Shown: one piece after another, positions 10,003-29,197 of the stretch
How the letters are laid out: each line of letters opens with the position of its first letter
Numbering within the stretch: position 1 is the first letter of the stretch
NCBI GenBank assembly: GCA_017311315.1
Contig: CM029642.1
Coordinates: 15,269,624-15,333,623, forward strand
Reading direction: 5' to 3'
Length of the DNA: 64,000 nt
Source: Dendrocalamus latiflorus
Lineage: Eukaryota > Streptophyta > Magnoliopsida > Poales > Poaceae
Made by a program: the position numbers and the translations under genes
The notes under the pieces: model-generated
What the model was told of the DNA's origin: nothing
What the model saw: the letters and a program-made list of their open reading frames with translations, nothing else
Database searches by the model: none

Positions 10003-13000
10003 TGTAATAACCCAGCTGTTTATTTCAAAATTTTTAGTAAAAAATAAAATTAATTTAATTTAAAATAAAATCAAGTGTTCTTTGGTTGCTTGACTTTTGG
10101 AGATTTTATTTGCCTATTTTCAGTTTTTTAAAAAGGCTTTCTTAAAAGTAATTTAACTAAAAACATAAAAATATTATTAAATAAAGTGTAATTTGAATTT
10201 ATATAAAAAATACTATTTCAAATTAATTATTTTAAAGCATTTGGCTTTTATCTGAATTTTAAAAATCAAATTCAAAGCTAAAAAGTATTTTGTAAAAATA
10301 AAATGATGAACTTTAAGTTGAAAATATTTGTTTCTAAGTCTAAAACATCTCCATGAATTTCTGTGAATTTTTTAGAATTTTTAGACTTTATTTGCTATTT
10401 TTTAAGTATTTTCAAAGCTTCCTTGTATTTCTGAAAATCAAAAATAGAATTTTAATCCAAACTCTTCCTGGGCTGACACGTGTCGCTCCCTGGTTCAAAT
10501 CTTCCATCGCTTGATTTAATCTCAGCCACTCGCATCCACTTACCCCCTTCGTTTCTTAGCTGATGGCTGGATTTAATCTACCACCGCTGATCTAATCTCG
10601 GCTACCCGATGTCACTTAACCCCCTTCCCTTCCATCCGACGGTCAGTACCTCCCTTGCCACACATCACTCATCCAATCACCCACCTCTCTCCTCCTCCCC
10701 TCTCACTCGTTGACGTGCGGGCCCCACCCCACTTCTTCTTCCTCCTCCCCTTCTTCCTCCTCTGCCTGCCGCCATTGCCGCGCGTGCTCGAGCTTCCTAA
10801 CTCTGCCCTTCATCCATTACTCCTTGCCATTAATGGCCATTGAGTGCCCTCATCACTCTCTCATTCAAATCCGTCCATTTCCCTCTCCTTTACACCCCAC
10901 TCCTTCGCCGTTTGCGCCACCTCCGGCCTCCTTTACTCTGGTGAGTAACCAACGGCCATTCCCTTCCCCGCCCCCTATAAAAACCCATCCCCGAGCTCCT
11001 CTTGGCACACCACATCCCGCCCTTTCCTCAATTTCTTCTTCTGTGAGCTCGAGTCTACCCGCGCCATTTTGTCGTTCGCCGACCCCTGGACGAGCTCCGG
11101 CAAGCAATTGCTGGTGTCCTGGACCACCTCACCCATCTCTGCCGCTGCCTTCACCTTCGCCAGGCCCGTGCGCGCATACTTCGCCCCTCTGTTGAGCGAA
11201 GCCACCACCGGAACCCGCTCGTCGCTGACGCTCTTGCTTCGCCGCCGATAGAGCCGTCGCCGACCTATCTCCGAGCCCCTCGAACTCCACGCCAAGGTGA
11301 GCTCGCCTCCCCACAACCTCCTCTCCCTTCTCCACCCCTCACCGGCCGCCACCATGCCGCCCCTCGCCAGTGACCCTCGAGTCCCAAGCGCTGCCCCCGG
11401 CCAGCCTCGCCAGGTCAGCAGGTTGAGTTGACGTGGCCGCCATGTGGCGAGCCACGTCGGCTCCATCCCGCCCCGTCAGCCCTGTTCAGACGCGTCAGCA
11501 TTTCCAAGCATTTTCCTGTACAAAAATAATTCAGCTGAAAATGAAATTAGATGCTGACATCATAGATCAAATTTCCAGTATAAAAATAATTCAGAAAATC
11601 ATCTTTTCCTTTTACTTTAGTTTCAAACTTCCAAGAGCCTGTTCTCTTTCGTTTTAACTCCAATTGGACCCATTCAAATTTCGAAATTCTTCAAAACTTC
11701 CGATCTATCCATTTATACCATAATTTAAATATTTGAATTTTATTTGGTATTCCAAAAAAATTAAATTCCAAATTTTAAAACCTAGTTCATTTTCAAAGCC
11801 TCAGTTCATTCAAAATTTTTTGTGCGCTTCGAAAATTCAAATTCAAACCTTGCAAAATCTCCATAAAATCCATTCTATTTTTCTGGGTTCAAATATTTTT
11901 CTTGGCACTTTTATTTTCTAAAAATAAAAAAGAAATAATGAGATTTCCCCCTCCACAGGCCAAAATCTTCTTTTTCAAACACGCTTATCTCCAAAGTTCT
12001 CACCTCATCCAGTGCCATAGATTCTTTTCAAGTGTTTGGACTATTCTCTTTTAACTTAATATTTCTTCTTCCTACCTTTGCTATTCATCTCCACACATCA
12101 GACCAACAAACACTCTGTTCTTCAGCTAAAGCCACTGTGAAGCATGCATGCATGCAAGCAAAATCAATTCCCTTTTACCAAATTAATTGGCATCCAACAA
12201 GAACACCTTTATTCATTGCCAAACATCAATTATTTTTTATTTTTTATTCACTATAATTTTAGTTTTTTAGTTTCTTGCATTCAAGCATTGAAAACTGACA
12301 TTTCTTTTATTCTGGCCATTACTTCGGCAATCAATTCCGGCCATTCCCTTCCTCCTCTTCACCTATAAATTGAACCACAGTCTCGTCTCCTCATTTCCCA
12401 CTTGTGTTGCACTCTAGCACACCAGAAATCCATCCAAAAAGAAGGTCTCAAGGAGTATTCCCTCAGTTGGTTTTTTTCTAGCAAATTCTTTTCCCACCGA
12501 TCTTCTGATGACTCGTTCTCCATCGTCCAAACTCTGAATCCATTGATTCTTTCTCCTAAATTCATATAAAATCATAATGTACCCCTAAATATATATTTTA
12601 TAATTTTTGAATTTTATTTGGATTTTGTTTGAATTTATTTTCTTTGGTTCTTCGTGTATAGATTTCGACGAATCCGGAGAGTTCGATTTCGATAATTCGC
12701 AGCATCAAGTCTTCGAGCAAGGAAAGTTACACATTTGATCATGTTGCTCCCAGTAATTTAAATTAGTTATATTGTTTTTAAAATTATTATGCATGCGTAC
12801 TTTTATTCAAACCTAGTTTAAATTTGATTTAAAATTTTAGTTATACCTAATTCCTTTGGTTATGACCCAAATTTGACATTGAACTTCCTATGCCTTGTCA
12901 CCCTAGATAAAAATCTAGTTAGTACATTAGTATTAACTGGAAAATTTTATATAATTGCTTAGCCATGCTTAGAATAATTTGGGTGGAAAGATTTGTTTAA

Positions 13001-14257
13001 CATAAAATGATGATTTATAAAATCTATTCTTAACTTCGGTGAGTCAATAAGGTATATTAAATCTTTCAAAGCAAAATATAAAAACTTGGTTTACACTTAG
13101 AGAAATGGTTAGGTGGTGGGTGCTTGCTGGCATGCATTGTTGTTTGGTGACACAATGTTGCTTCCCAAGCACAAGGGGTATGTGGTTGGTGCCTAAGTCA
13201 ATTAAGGACTGGTCTATGAGCTACTGTTGCAAAGCCCTATCGTACTACCACAAGACTGGTATGGGATAGCCCTGGCTGACTAATTTGCAGGTCCCAACCT
13301 GAGTCTCGTCGTAGGTTGAAAGTGAGCGTGGCGTAGGCCATGAGAAGTCTCACTCGGCTCAAGAGGGGGAACCGGTCTAGTGGATTCCTTACCGGAATGA
13401 AACCTTAGTGTTGGCATGGCCAGATTGAAGGCTTTGCATTGTAAAGGCCTTGTCATGATCTCTCCGCTGCACATTTAAGAAAATGTGTTAATCGTGTGGC
13501 AATATGGGATGATCATGTCTTGTGGGTAAAGCTGTACAACCTCTATAGAGTGTATAATCTATCCTAGATAGTCGTGCCCATGGTCATGGGCAAGCTGAGT
13601 AAAGTTTTTCACATATTAGACTTTGTTTTTCAAAATGGTTTATGAAAACCTTATGGATGGATGGAATCCATATGAGATCTTTTTGGAAAAGATAGTCCGG
13701 GTGGGATGCCCGTGGTTAGGTTAGTATTTGGTTGGAGCCTGTGCTAACGATATTATTTTGTTAAAATCTTGTTTTTATCTATTGTATCAAATTTAGCTTT
13801 TGAATCTACTTACAATATTTACTTTAATTCTGCTTTTCACTTAATTAACCTTATTATATCTTCCTTTGTCAATCCTTATGCATGCCTTAACTCTGTTAAA
13901 CTTCCTGGTGTAACTTGTGGAGTACTTTATGTGCTCATATTGCTCAATTCATCATTTTTTAGAGGACAGGTTTGACTTCGATGAGGATCAGAATGTATAG
14001 GCCACGTCTTACTATCATTTGCCTGTGGGCAGGCTCAATGGGCTTCTTCTGCTTCGGTTTTTCCCTTCCGCTGCTTATATTTAATCTTGGCTTATGTGCC
14101 GTGGATGTACACTTTAGCCATTAGGCTCATGTTCAATTAAATAAAGTTGGTCATTATGCATGATATTTGTCTTTGTTATCCACTGTGTGCACTAGCTGAT
14201 CCTGGACTAGTGCGATTAACATAGAAGGTTTTGGAATTGTTGCTACAGGATCCGACA
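10003..14257. mobile_element. 4.26-kb solo LTR inside laccase exon 3
   Basis: The insertion starts TGTAATAACCC and ends GGATCCGACA (TG...CA). It is flanked by the 5-bp direct repeat TCTGG (9998-10002 and 14258-14262), and removing it rejoins exon 3. I see no gag or pol frame, primer site or internal LTR boundary, so a single very long LTR is the best reading. Such long LTRs are typical of Del/Tekay-type gypsy elements. It has a GC-rich stretch near 10650-11470 and a TATA-like CCTATAAAT near 12360. Confidence 0.72.
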
Positions 14258-14280
14258 TCTGGCCAGAGATGTCGAATTGA

Positions 14281-15143
14281 CAGTGGCGAAGGGAGAGTAC
14301 ATGCGTTGCAACTCCAAAATTTTTGTCAACAAATCTGGTATATACCCCTAATATATAAAGTATATACTATATATACTCCTATACACTATAAATACTCCTG
14401 ACAGCCCATTACTCCATTAGGCCCAACAGGCAATAGGCATTGGTATGGCCCATGATTATTCTCAAATGTAGCTCTGTGTAGTGTAGCCCTGTCTCAAATG
14501 AGTCAAATCTAAAATACGAGGGACGAGGCTATCAGTGACACAATGATTCAGTGTACTAGTATTAGCTCTCTTCTTAGTTCTCAAATCTGAAGACTGAAAT
14601 AAGATCTCAACTAGGGTTACTGAGTTGGTGGAGCTTAGAAGTTAGCTTTTGCTTTGTGTAATTATCTTGTATTTGGTTCAATGCTGCTCATAGCTAGGAA
14701 GGCTTAGGAGTGAAGGTGATTCTTCAAGTGCTAACTCCTTTTTGAAGGATATGGGTTGTCTTTACTCTTTACTGTGCAAATCATGTATAGGTGCTGATTA
14801 CTAGAATACCAATGTATCTGTGGTACATTGGTACCTGATTGTTATTCTTGATAGAGAACAGAGCAAACATTTATCATTTGAGGTTCCTAAAGGTTAATCA
14901 CAAGGGAATCTAGCAATACTGTAGTTGCTTCTTGCTTTAGTTTAGTACTTCAGTGTTATGCAGATAGCTTCACTTCCTGATGTGAGTCTTCCTAAGACTA
15001 GTAGTAGTTCTTATATTGCTTTAAGTTCATGCTTCGTTAGACTGAACAAACTTTGTTATGCTTATAATTACTCTCCTTTGCTTATATTTACCAATGTGTC
15101 TTAGGTTCGCACCCCCATCGCCAAAATCCTAGATCCGCCACTG
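14281..15143. mobile_element. hAT-type non-autonomous transposon in laccase exon 3
   Basis: The ends are inverted: CAGTGGCG on the left, and on the right CAGTGGCGGATCTAGGATTT read on the other strand. Flanking 8-mers are CGAATTGA and TGAATCGA, an imperfect 8-bp target duplication in line with hAT elements. The intact laccase reads straight through at this point. No transposase frame is present. A second element with the same ends lies at 33379-34123. Confidence 0.65.
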
Positions 15144-15429
15144 TGAATCGATAGGTGAAGTTCTTGTTCGGTTGGATAGGGCATTAGGTTATCATCCCAA
15201 ACTTCATCTGCCCAGTAATCCAGTTGCTGCTTCAGTCCATGCTTTCATACATCATGAAGAAATTGATTGCATACTATCCCTAAGGGGGATTTGCAACCAT
15301 ATAAAACTTGCAGGTGTAAGACTCACTTATTTTGAGAAGCCAGTGGGTTTCACAAAACTCTCTACTTGTGGTGGGATTTTGCAAAAATCCCTAAACAATA
15401 TGTGTTGAAAAATGAACAGTGTGTTGTTT

Positions 15430-16547
15430 AAGAGTGATGCTAGGGTATGGTATACCGTTAGAATCCTTTCTGATGGTATAGGCAAGTTTTACAGGGTTTC
15501 ATCTAGTTTCATGAGTTTCACAAGGTTTCAGAGAACAGTATAGGCAAGTTTCACTAGGTTTTATCTAAGTTTCATGAGTTTAACAAAAATTTCAAAGAGT
15601 TTCGAACATGCTTCATGAAACATAGTCAACTTAGTCATGAAACCTCCTAAAACTTTATGAAACCTCATGAAACACTATAAAATTTAGACATAAAATCTTA
15701 TAAAACTTAGTCAACATAGACTAAAACCTTCTAAAACTTTATAAAACTTAATGAACACTATAAAACTCAGTAATGAAATCTCATAAAACTTCACGAAACT
15801 TAATAAAACCTTATAAATTAGTAATATTGTACATACATCAAGGCCTCCAAATTCACATGAAACCAAAGAAAGAAAGAAACACAAGCCCAAACTATGCATG
15901 CATACTGGTACATACAAATTAAGTCAACTGCAAATAGAAGATTTTTTGGCTCGACCAATCGTCAAACTCTATGCAGGTAGATGCTAAGCTTAGACTCTAA
16001 GCAGGTAGATGTTGAGCTCGGGGCCGCCGCTTCCATTGGGGTTCATCATGTAGAACACTTCCGTGTCCCTTAACCCCACCACCCCCCTCGAACCTAGCGT
16101 GCATGTACATGAGGTCCCCCTCCACCACGCCAGCGCTGGAGCTGCCGTCATTCGGGAGCACACCGGCGCTGACAGACACTGGCTCTACCACGCCCAGCAC
16201 CATCCTCCACTCATTGGCACCACACTCTCACCACACCAAAAGCCTAATCTGATAAAGATAGTCATTTCTCGTGGGCCTTATGAACACTAATGGAGAAAGT
16301 GGGTTGTGGCTACGGGAGGCGTATGCAAGAAGGAACCTGAGAGGCATATACAAGAAGAAACCTTGTTGTGTGGATGCATTCATAAAGTAGAGGTGTCATC
16401 GAATGACTCAAGATCCATTGCGTAGGGTGTGAGGAATGATGGACTGCTATCCCATTTGTATGGCTTCGCATGGTATACCGTGCTTTAGTTTTTTCTCATT
16501 GTTTAAAAAGTAATTTTTTCGAGAGTACGTAGAGAGCTACATATTAT
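15430..16547. other. Unclassified insertion in the pseudogene's intron 2
   Basis: The laccase intron sequence GTGTTGTTTAA is separated from its continuation by about 1.1 kb. The insert has ATGGTATACCG near both ends (about 15447 and 16469). It also has a run of diverged repeats of TTTCATGAGTTTCA and its complement (15490-15800), and a GC-rich piece at 15990-16220 with a short minus-strand frame I do not recognise. Superfamily and exact ends are unknown. Confidence 0.5.
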
Positions 16548-16632
16548 TCAAAGCCTACTAGTTTATCAGAACAGACAAATTAACAAACTAGGCAGTACTA
16601 GCTTACCAATGGATTATTACTCCATAGGGCAA

Positions 16633-16895
16633 TGGGTTCTTATTTGGGTTTAAGCTTTTAGCTTCTAACTTTTTAATTTCTTCTTTTTTTGCCTTTTTGA
16701 TTTTTTTGGGCTTTTTTTGTATTTTCTTTTTTCCCCTTATTCTTTGCATTGTCTGTGATGATATAACTTATTTTTTATTTTTATTTTTTAAATTTAATTG
16801 TGCTAAAAAACTATCAGTAGCTACAGTACAATAAAGCTGCTACAATAGCAGAAAACCTAGAAGCCAGGGCTTCAAAGTTCAAAGCCCAAATGAGC
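16633..16895. mobile_element. A/T-rich MITE in laccase pseudogene exon 2
   Basis: It begins GGTTCTTATTTGGGTTTAAG and ends in an approximate inverse (AAAGCCCAAATGAGCACCC). Similar copies lie at 26176-26445 and, inverted, at 30272-30548. It splits exon 2 of the pseudogene. The target duplication is unclear because exon sequence next to it is deleted. Confidence 0.55.
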
Positions 16896-17796
16896 ACCCC
16901 TGATTACTACGGTGACCAGTGTGTCCGTTCATAATTATCTGGCTCAACTATTCCAACAAATCCCAAGAACAAACTGTTGAAGATGCGAAATATTTTAATT
17001 TCAAAGTTTACTAGGAAACAAATATAGTAAAAGACTAGTGATACAACAAACAAATTTAATAGCAAGCTACTCATTATACTTAAAAAATACACAAGCTACT
17101 CATTATACTTGAAAAAATACTCAGAAAAATATTATAATAAATTCAATCGATTGAGCAAATAACTTACTGTTGGGCTTGATAAGGAACCGAAAGCAGCGTA
17201 GACTCGATGCAATAGAGGATGTAGAAGTAGCAAAGATTGAGTGGTCGTGCAAAAGCATTGCCCAGAAACCTTATTACCGCCTCGTGTAAGTACTCTCTGC
17301 AGCAACGGCTCGGAGATAGCTGCTCTTCCTCCTTTCTATTGCACGCTGAGAAGAAAGGCCGACGAGATTCGGTTGCTCAACATTCAGTACAAATTCAACA
17401 GAAAGGAAGAAGACAATATGAGAAAGAAATAGAGGAGTTTAGTCTGCCAAGCCTAGATGTCTCTAGGTCTTTTATTGACTGTGAATTATTCTCCAGTAGC
17501 CAACACATTAAACTAAAATAATCCATTGATAACTGTTAAATTATTCACTGGCAATCTAGTTGAACTTACACCTATATTATTTAAATATAAATAATTGGGC
17601 CTAGGTAAAATCTTAAAAAAGAGAATGTAAAACATCTAGAGTAGATCAACGATACAAAATGTGCATGTGTAAAAATTGACCCCTGTTAGCAAATTTAGAA
17701 GTTAGGGATGAAAACAATCGGTTTTTGAGTTCCAGTCATGGCCACGGCGAAGCAGCAGCAGCAGACAGCTGCTGCCATTGGAAGCATCTTGTTCAT

Positions 17797-18397
17797 GTTG
17801 TTTCCACTGTTTGCTCTGCCATCTTCTCTAGCTTGCTTGTATCAGGGCTGCTTAATTAATTAAGATCTCAAGGCCTTATATTTATATACAGATGCTAGCT
17901 CGAACGTTCGTGCATTCGTGTAAAGAAAGGCACTTACAGTGAAGACAGAGATTTGGTCAGAGGCTGAGTCAATCACTTGTGTATGTGTGCATTTGACAAA
18001 CACTGCAAGATGCCCAATCCAAAGATTAACCAAACTACTTGAGCAGCTAGCTTTGACTTGGTTGCACACCTTTCTAGTTTGATAGTTTCCGATTCCAATT
18101 CTAAACTCTCTTTCATGAGACCGGAAGGTCCTGATTGGAACGCAAAAAATTACAGGAACTTTTCAAAAATTACTGCAATTTCTCTGAAATTTATACGAAA
18201 TTCATCCATTTCAAACGGGGCCGACCCATGCAGCGGAGGAACGTAGCTAGCTTGTGTGAGTTCAGAATGGCGGTAACATGTACTCCATTGGTCAAACTTG
18301 ACACGAGTGAGGCGGCAACAACAGGATTCATGATTGAGCTAGCTCATGGGAAAACATATGTATTTTACAAAAGGACAGCATCACAAGACAAATAAGG
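17797..18397. other. 5' flank of the laccase pseudogene, no gene seen
   Basis: This holds ordinary intergenic sequence. A short stretch at 18125-18215 (TTGGAACGCAAAAAATTACA) resembles MITE debris. No supported coding frame was found. Confidence 0.5.
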
Positions 18398-18592
18398 CAG
18401 AAACTCTCTGGAATCTGCGAGGTCAACTAGGCGATGCACAGGTGCGGCGCCACGAAGCAACTGACAAGTCAAAGCTCGCGCGTGATAGAGCCGATACATC
18501 CAGGATTAAGTCCAATTAACTGCTAATTATCTTCGTAATCACTTTCACGGTGACCTAGTTAACTCCATCTGATAGAGCTTCTCGAACGCTGT
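18398..18592 (+). repeat. Left copy of a ~200-bp direct repeat flanking CACTA
   Basis: The sequence from TCTCTGGAATCTGCGAGG to GCTTCTCGAACG recurs at 20136-20340 with few changes. The left copy lacks a 22-bp piece that lies between two CACAG motifs in the right copy. Confidence 0.9.
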
Positions 18593-20135
18593 GATATTGA
18601 TATATCACAGACGGTTTTTAGTTAAAAACCGTCTGTGATATTTACACCACATACGGTTTTTAGTTAAAAACCGTCTGTGCTATTCTCTTCTACCCCTAAA
18701 TCTATTTCTGTTTATTGGCTAGCCTCAGGAAATGCTAGCCATGCTCTCTGAAACAAGCAGATCAACATGTACATGTATAGATCTAATTCACATCTCAATT
18801 CATTTCACAAACATAAAACATACATTTTGCAAATCAATTAATTGAAATGAAAAAAAGCAAATATAGTATGAAACACAGTACACATTTTATTTTTATTAAG
18901 ATTAGAGCCTACCATTACAATATCCCAAAGCAACAAACAGGTTGCCCATCTAGCTAACACAACAAGAACAGAGAAAAGTAAAGATCATCTATGCCTAGGC
19001 CTTCTCGCCCCTGATGCAGCGTATGAGCTGGATGTCTTTGACGACCACCATCGTTGACGTTGATTGAGCGCTGTCTTGTTCATCGTCTGCTTCGTGGGGC
19101 TATTATGGTATAGGTCAAGGAGGAGGAGGAGAACAGTGAGAAGGAGGAGAACAGCAAAGAGAAGGAGAACAGCAAGGAGGAGGCGAACAACAAGAAGGAG
19201 GAGAACAGCAAGGAGGAGAACAGAAAGAAGGCTGGGTTTTAGTGACTATTTATAGGGGAGGGAGTTCGAAATTTTTTGGCGCAGGGACGGAGAGGCGGAG
19301 CTACGATCCGAGGGATGAGGATTGGTGCATTTCTATTGGTTAGGATAGGGTTGAGGAGGATCGACAGGCCCAGCGGTCAGATTATCACAGACGGTTAGTA
19401 GCTAGAACCGTCTGTGATGAATAAATATCACAGACGGTTCTATATGCCAACCGTCTATAAATTAGAGCACAAAATTTTATATACCGATGCAATATAAATA
19501 ACTAGTCTGAAAAGATAAAATAGCAAAGTTTTATATGGCTTATATATACTCATTTGAAATGTTTCGATGAGATCTACAACTTTTCAGTTGAAGTAAAATC
19601 CAAATTCCGAAAGGAAGACCAAGAAAAAGGGCAAAAACAGAAACCAAAAACTTGCGACGCAGGTTTAGGGCTAAAGATGGCCGATTTTTGGGGTCTTGTA
19701 AGGTGACTGGTGCAAGCAGGTTGTTTTTTTTTTTTTTTTGATCGGGCTCGTCGTTAGATTTCCAACGAGTACAAGAACGTCGAAAATGGACACCTTATGC
19801 AAAAGTTATGCCCGTTTTACTAAAGGTGTCTCAAAACTGAATTCTACTCGGACTCAAGCGGGAAATTATGAAATTTTGGGGAATTGCAAGGCGGGAAACA
19901 TATCGGTTTTTAATACGAACCGTCTGTAATAACTTCATTATCACAGATGGTTTTTAATATTTCAGAGTATCAGAGACGGTTCATCGGTAAGAACCGTCTG
20001 TGATACTCATTTTCTCCGACATCATCAACACAGACGGTGTCCAAATTAAAACCGTCCATGTTAGTGTCGGTCACAAACAGTTTTGTCAAACCGTCTGTGA
20101 TTTGGCGTCTAGTATTAGGCTTTCTGTAGTAGTGT
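18593..20135. mobile_element. Non-autonomous CACTA (En/Spm) element, left end missing
   Basis: The right end, read on the minus strand, is CACTACTACAGAAAGCC, a classic CACTA terminus. Subterminal repeats of TCACAGACGGTTTTTA and their inverses lie at both sides, including a near-perfect palindrome at 18606-18641. No CACTA terminus is visible at the left. The interior has an Arg-coding AGG/AGA repeat (19100-19240) and no transposase. Confidence 0.8.
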
Positions 20136-20340
20136 CTCTGGAATCTACGAGGTCAACTAGGTGATGCACAGAGAGATCGACCACGTAAACACAGGTGCGG
20201 CGCCACGAAGCAACTGACAAGTCAAAGCTCGCGCGTGATAGAGCCGATACATCCAGGATTAAGTCCAATTAACTGCTAATTATCTTCGTAATCGCTTGCA
20301 CGATGACCTAGTTAATTCCATCTGATAGAGCTTATCGAAC
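20136..20340 (+). repeat. Right copy of the ~200-bp direct repeat
   Basis: It begins exactly at the CACTA right terminus with TCTCTGGAATCTACGAGG and ends at GCTTATCGAACG. It is the longer of the two copies. Confidence 0.9.
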
Positions 20341-20690
20341 GATGCCGTGTCATTATCTGTTTAATTCATGTGCGAGACATATTTGTTAACCACCTACCGG
20401 GTTTGTAAGAGGGAGATAGCTAGGCCTTATAAAACTTTGAGATCAAACTCAATTGCATTTAAAAGATATGAAGATTAACGTGTAGCTAAAGTAACGGTGC
20501 TAAAACATTGCACACATTGCACGTGTGATTGAATTTGATGCTGAAAATTTATTATAGTATGGCCGATCATACCATGCCATTAGATAGGGCACAAATTAAG
20601 CCACAAACGGTGTAGAACTACAGACATGAATGCACTCAAGGTTAGGCATTCGTTTATTGTTACACACATTCAATTCCAAGCTACAATGAA

Positions 20691-27249
<6,559 letters not shown>

Positions 27250-27363
27250 GTTGAGCTTCTGGATGGAACTTGCTCTGCAACGTAGTACCAATCTTAAAGG
27301 ATGTGTGTTTGCTCCGAGCCTCCGAGGAATGGGGTGGGTAAGTTAAGAGGAGCACAGTACAGT

Positions 27364-27374
27364 GGTAAATAGCC
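27364..27374 (-). promoter_or_regulatory. Weak TATA-like site upstream of laccase
   Basis: The minus strand reads GGCTATTTACC about 115 bp before the laccase ATG. The spacing is plausible, but the match to a TATA box is weak. Confidence 0.3.
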
Positions 27375-28101
27375 AGGGAGAGGTGCAAATCAAGCGAGAA
27401 TGTTGGTAGCATTTATTGCTTTTCCTAACAGATAAACGTGATAAATGAAATAGTTTTTACGGTTTATAATAACGGCTTTTTAAAAATAATTTGTCTGTTT
27501 ATTGGTATTTGATTCGATCACATAAATGCTTGCTTTAGAGGTAAAAAAACATCAATCATAGATAAAAAAAACAGGCCCATTGTAGCAAGGTCCTCTCCTT
27601 TTAGATTGAACGGTTTAAACCGATGTAAAGTCACGGGACTGCTAGCCCTCTGCCTTTTCTCCTGAAGATCCAAATCTGGGACTGGTTTATGCATCATGCC
27701 ATCCCAATAGGGATTCATTTATTATAAGGATTGAAACTAAATTATTTATAACCAAAAGTGTCGTGGTGCTAAGTGAAATGAAGAATTATAAAATGAAAAT
27801 ATCTATATGCTACCCTCTTCTATACATATCATTTTCAACTATCACCTTTAAAACAATAAAAGCAATGATAAATCCACGACTTAATAAGTACAAAACAAAT
27901 AGTAATGGAGCCATCACTTATTAACAATTCCTATCTAACTATTAATAACTTAATTCCTTATATTTATTCTCATTAATTTTTTATTCAAGTATTTTGATAT
28001 CTTAAATTACCATTCACTTCTTAGAATGCAACGCAATTTTCACGTGTACAAAAGCGAAAACTTCTGGCTCGAGTCCCACGAAAGTACCTCGGGTAATTTT
28101 T

Positions 28102-28556
28102 TACTAGCCTAATAGGTGCAGCGCTACACCGCGTCAGCCACCGTGTGTACCGAAGTAAAAGAGGCGATAATTCGTGAGTACTTTTTTAAAAAAAATCGAG
28201 GGCACATGTGTATTTTCGAAAAAGACAAAGGTCTTTTTCGTAAAAAAGCGAGGGCCTGTACGTAATTAAACGAGAACCCGTACGTAATTTAGAAAATGCG
28301 GGGCGCAATCCTGCAAAGTACACAAAATTTTGGTGAAGTGGAGGGGTGTTTTCGCAAAAAAAACGTTTTAAAAAAACCTCCCAGGGACCTTTTCGCGAGG
28401 AAAAAGGACCTCTACGTAATTTCCGGGAAGCACAGGGAAAGTGGCTCGGCCGGCCGTACGAAGATTCCTGCGCCACGCGCCGGCTGGGGGGCGCGCGGGC
28501 GACGTGGCAGGGCGGACCGCGCAGCGTTTCCGCGGGGCGTAATAGAGGGAGTATTC
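28102..28556. other. GC-rich insertion splitting a repeat
   Basis: About 450 bp interrupts the repeated TAATTTTTTA/TTCACGTA sequence. The insert ends GGGAG next to TA, so a TA-target MITE is possible, but its two ends match poorly. It has stacked TACGTAATT motifs and a GC-rich 3' part. No gene. Confidence 0.4.
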
Positions 28557-28990
28557 ACGTATTTTTATATATTAAATTACCATTCACTTCTTAGAATGCA
28601 ACCTAATTTTCACGTGTACAAAGCCAAAACTTCTAGCTCGATTGCGACGAAAATACCTCGGGTAATTTTTTATTCACGTATTTTTATATCTTAAATTACC
28701 ACTCACTTCTTAGAATGCAATAATTTTCACGTGTACAAAACGAAAACTTCTGGCTCGATTGCGACGGAAGTACCTCGAGTAATTTTTTATTCAAGTATTT
28801 TTATATATTAAATTACCATTCACTTCTTAGAATGCAACGTAATTTTTACGTGTACAAAGCGAAAACATCTGGCTTGATTTGGACAAAAATACCTCGGGTA
28901 ATTTTTTATTCACGTATTTTTATATCTTAAATTACCATTCACTTCTTAGAATGCAACGCAATTTTCACGTGTACAAAAAATGAAAACTTC
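28557..28990 (+). repeat. ~118-bp tandem repeats
   Basis: There are about four units, starting near 28559, 28678, 28795 and 28914, each with GTATTTTTATATMTTAAATT, ACTTCTTAGAATGCAA and TTTTCACGTGTACAAA. A single related unit lies at about 27989, left of the insertion. Confidence 0.85.
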
Positions 28991-29111
28991 TGGCTCGATT
29001 CCCACGGAAGTACCTCGGGCAGAGCACCACACCCCGTGCCAACAAGACAACAGCCACCCGGCTTTAACCCTCATGTGGCCGAACAGACCTTCTGGGCTCC
29101 ACACCAAAGAC

Positions 29112-29197
29112 ATGATTTGGTACGGTTCAGACGATTTGGTACGGTTGAGACATGATTTGGTACGGTTCAGACGGTTTGGTACGGTTGAGACATGATT
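29112..29197 (+). repeat. 40-bp minisatellite
   Basis: There are two 40-bp units built of TTTGGTACGGTTCAGAC and TTTGGTACGGTTGAGACATGA half-units. No coding role. Confidence 0.8.

Larger units (their letters stand above)
9047..17796 (-). pseudogene. Laccase pseudogene, heavily interrupted
   Basis: Exons collinear with the intact laccase at 20691-27249 are present on the same strand. Exon 5 start is at 9047-9251, exon 4 at 9428-9552, and exon 3 is in three pieces (9862-10002, 14258-14280, 15144-15242). Exon 2 is in two pieces (16607-16632 and 16896-16947), and a signal-peptide-like exon 1 with ATG at 17794-17796 is likely. A CGA to TGA change at 9193-9195 gives a stop inside TYVLxIVNAA. The exon 3 splice acceptor is lost. 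Part of exon 2 is deleted. The copia element cuts off exon 5, and the copper motifs of exons 5 and 6 are gone. Exon 1 is the least certain piece. Confidence 0.88.
27425..29100 (+). repeat. Truncated first copy of a tandem repeat block
   Basis: The sequence is collinear with parts of 30003-31030 and 34505-36650. It has the ATGAAATAGTTTTTACGG start, AACAGGCCCATTGTAGCAAG, AGGGATTCATTTATTATAAG, and the segment GCAACGCAATTTTCACGTG to GGCTTTAACCCTCATGTGGC. It lacks the 5' part found in the other copies. It carries no gene. Confidence 0.75.

Noticed and set aside
10710..11466. GC-rich ORFs inside the 4.26-kb solo LTR
   Set aside because: Low-complexity Pro/Ser or Gly/Arg frames on both strands; no recognisable domain, and they lie in LTR sequence.
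19064..19255. Arg-rich ORF
   Set aside because: Produced by an AGGAGGAGAACAG simple repeat inside a CACTA derivative.
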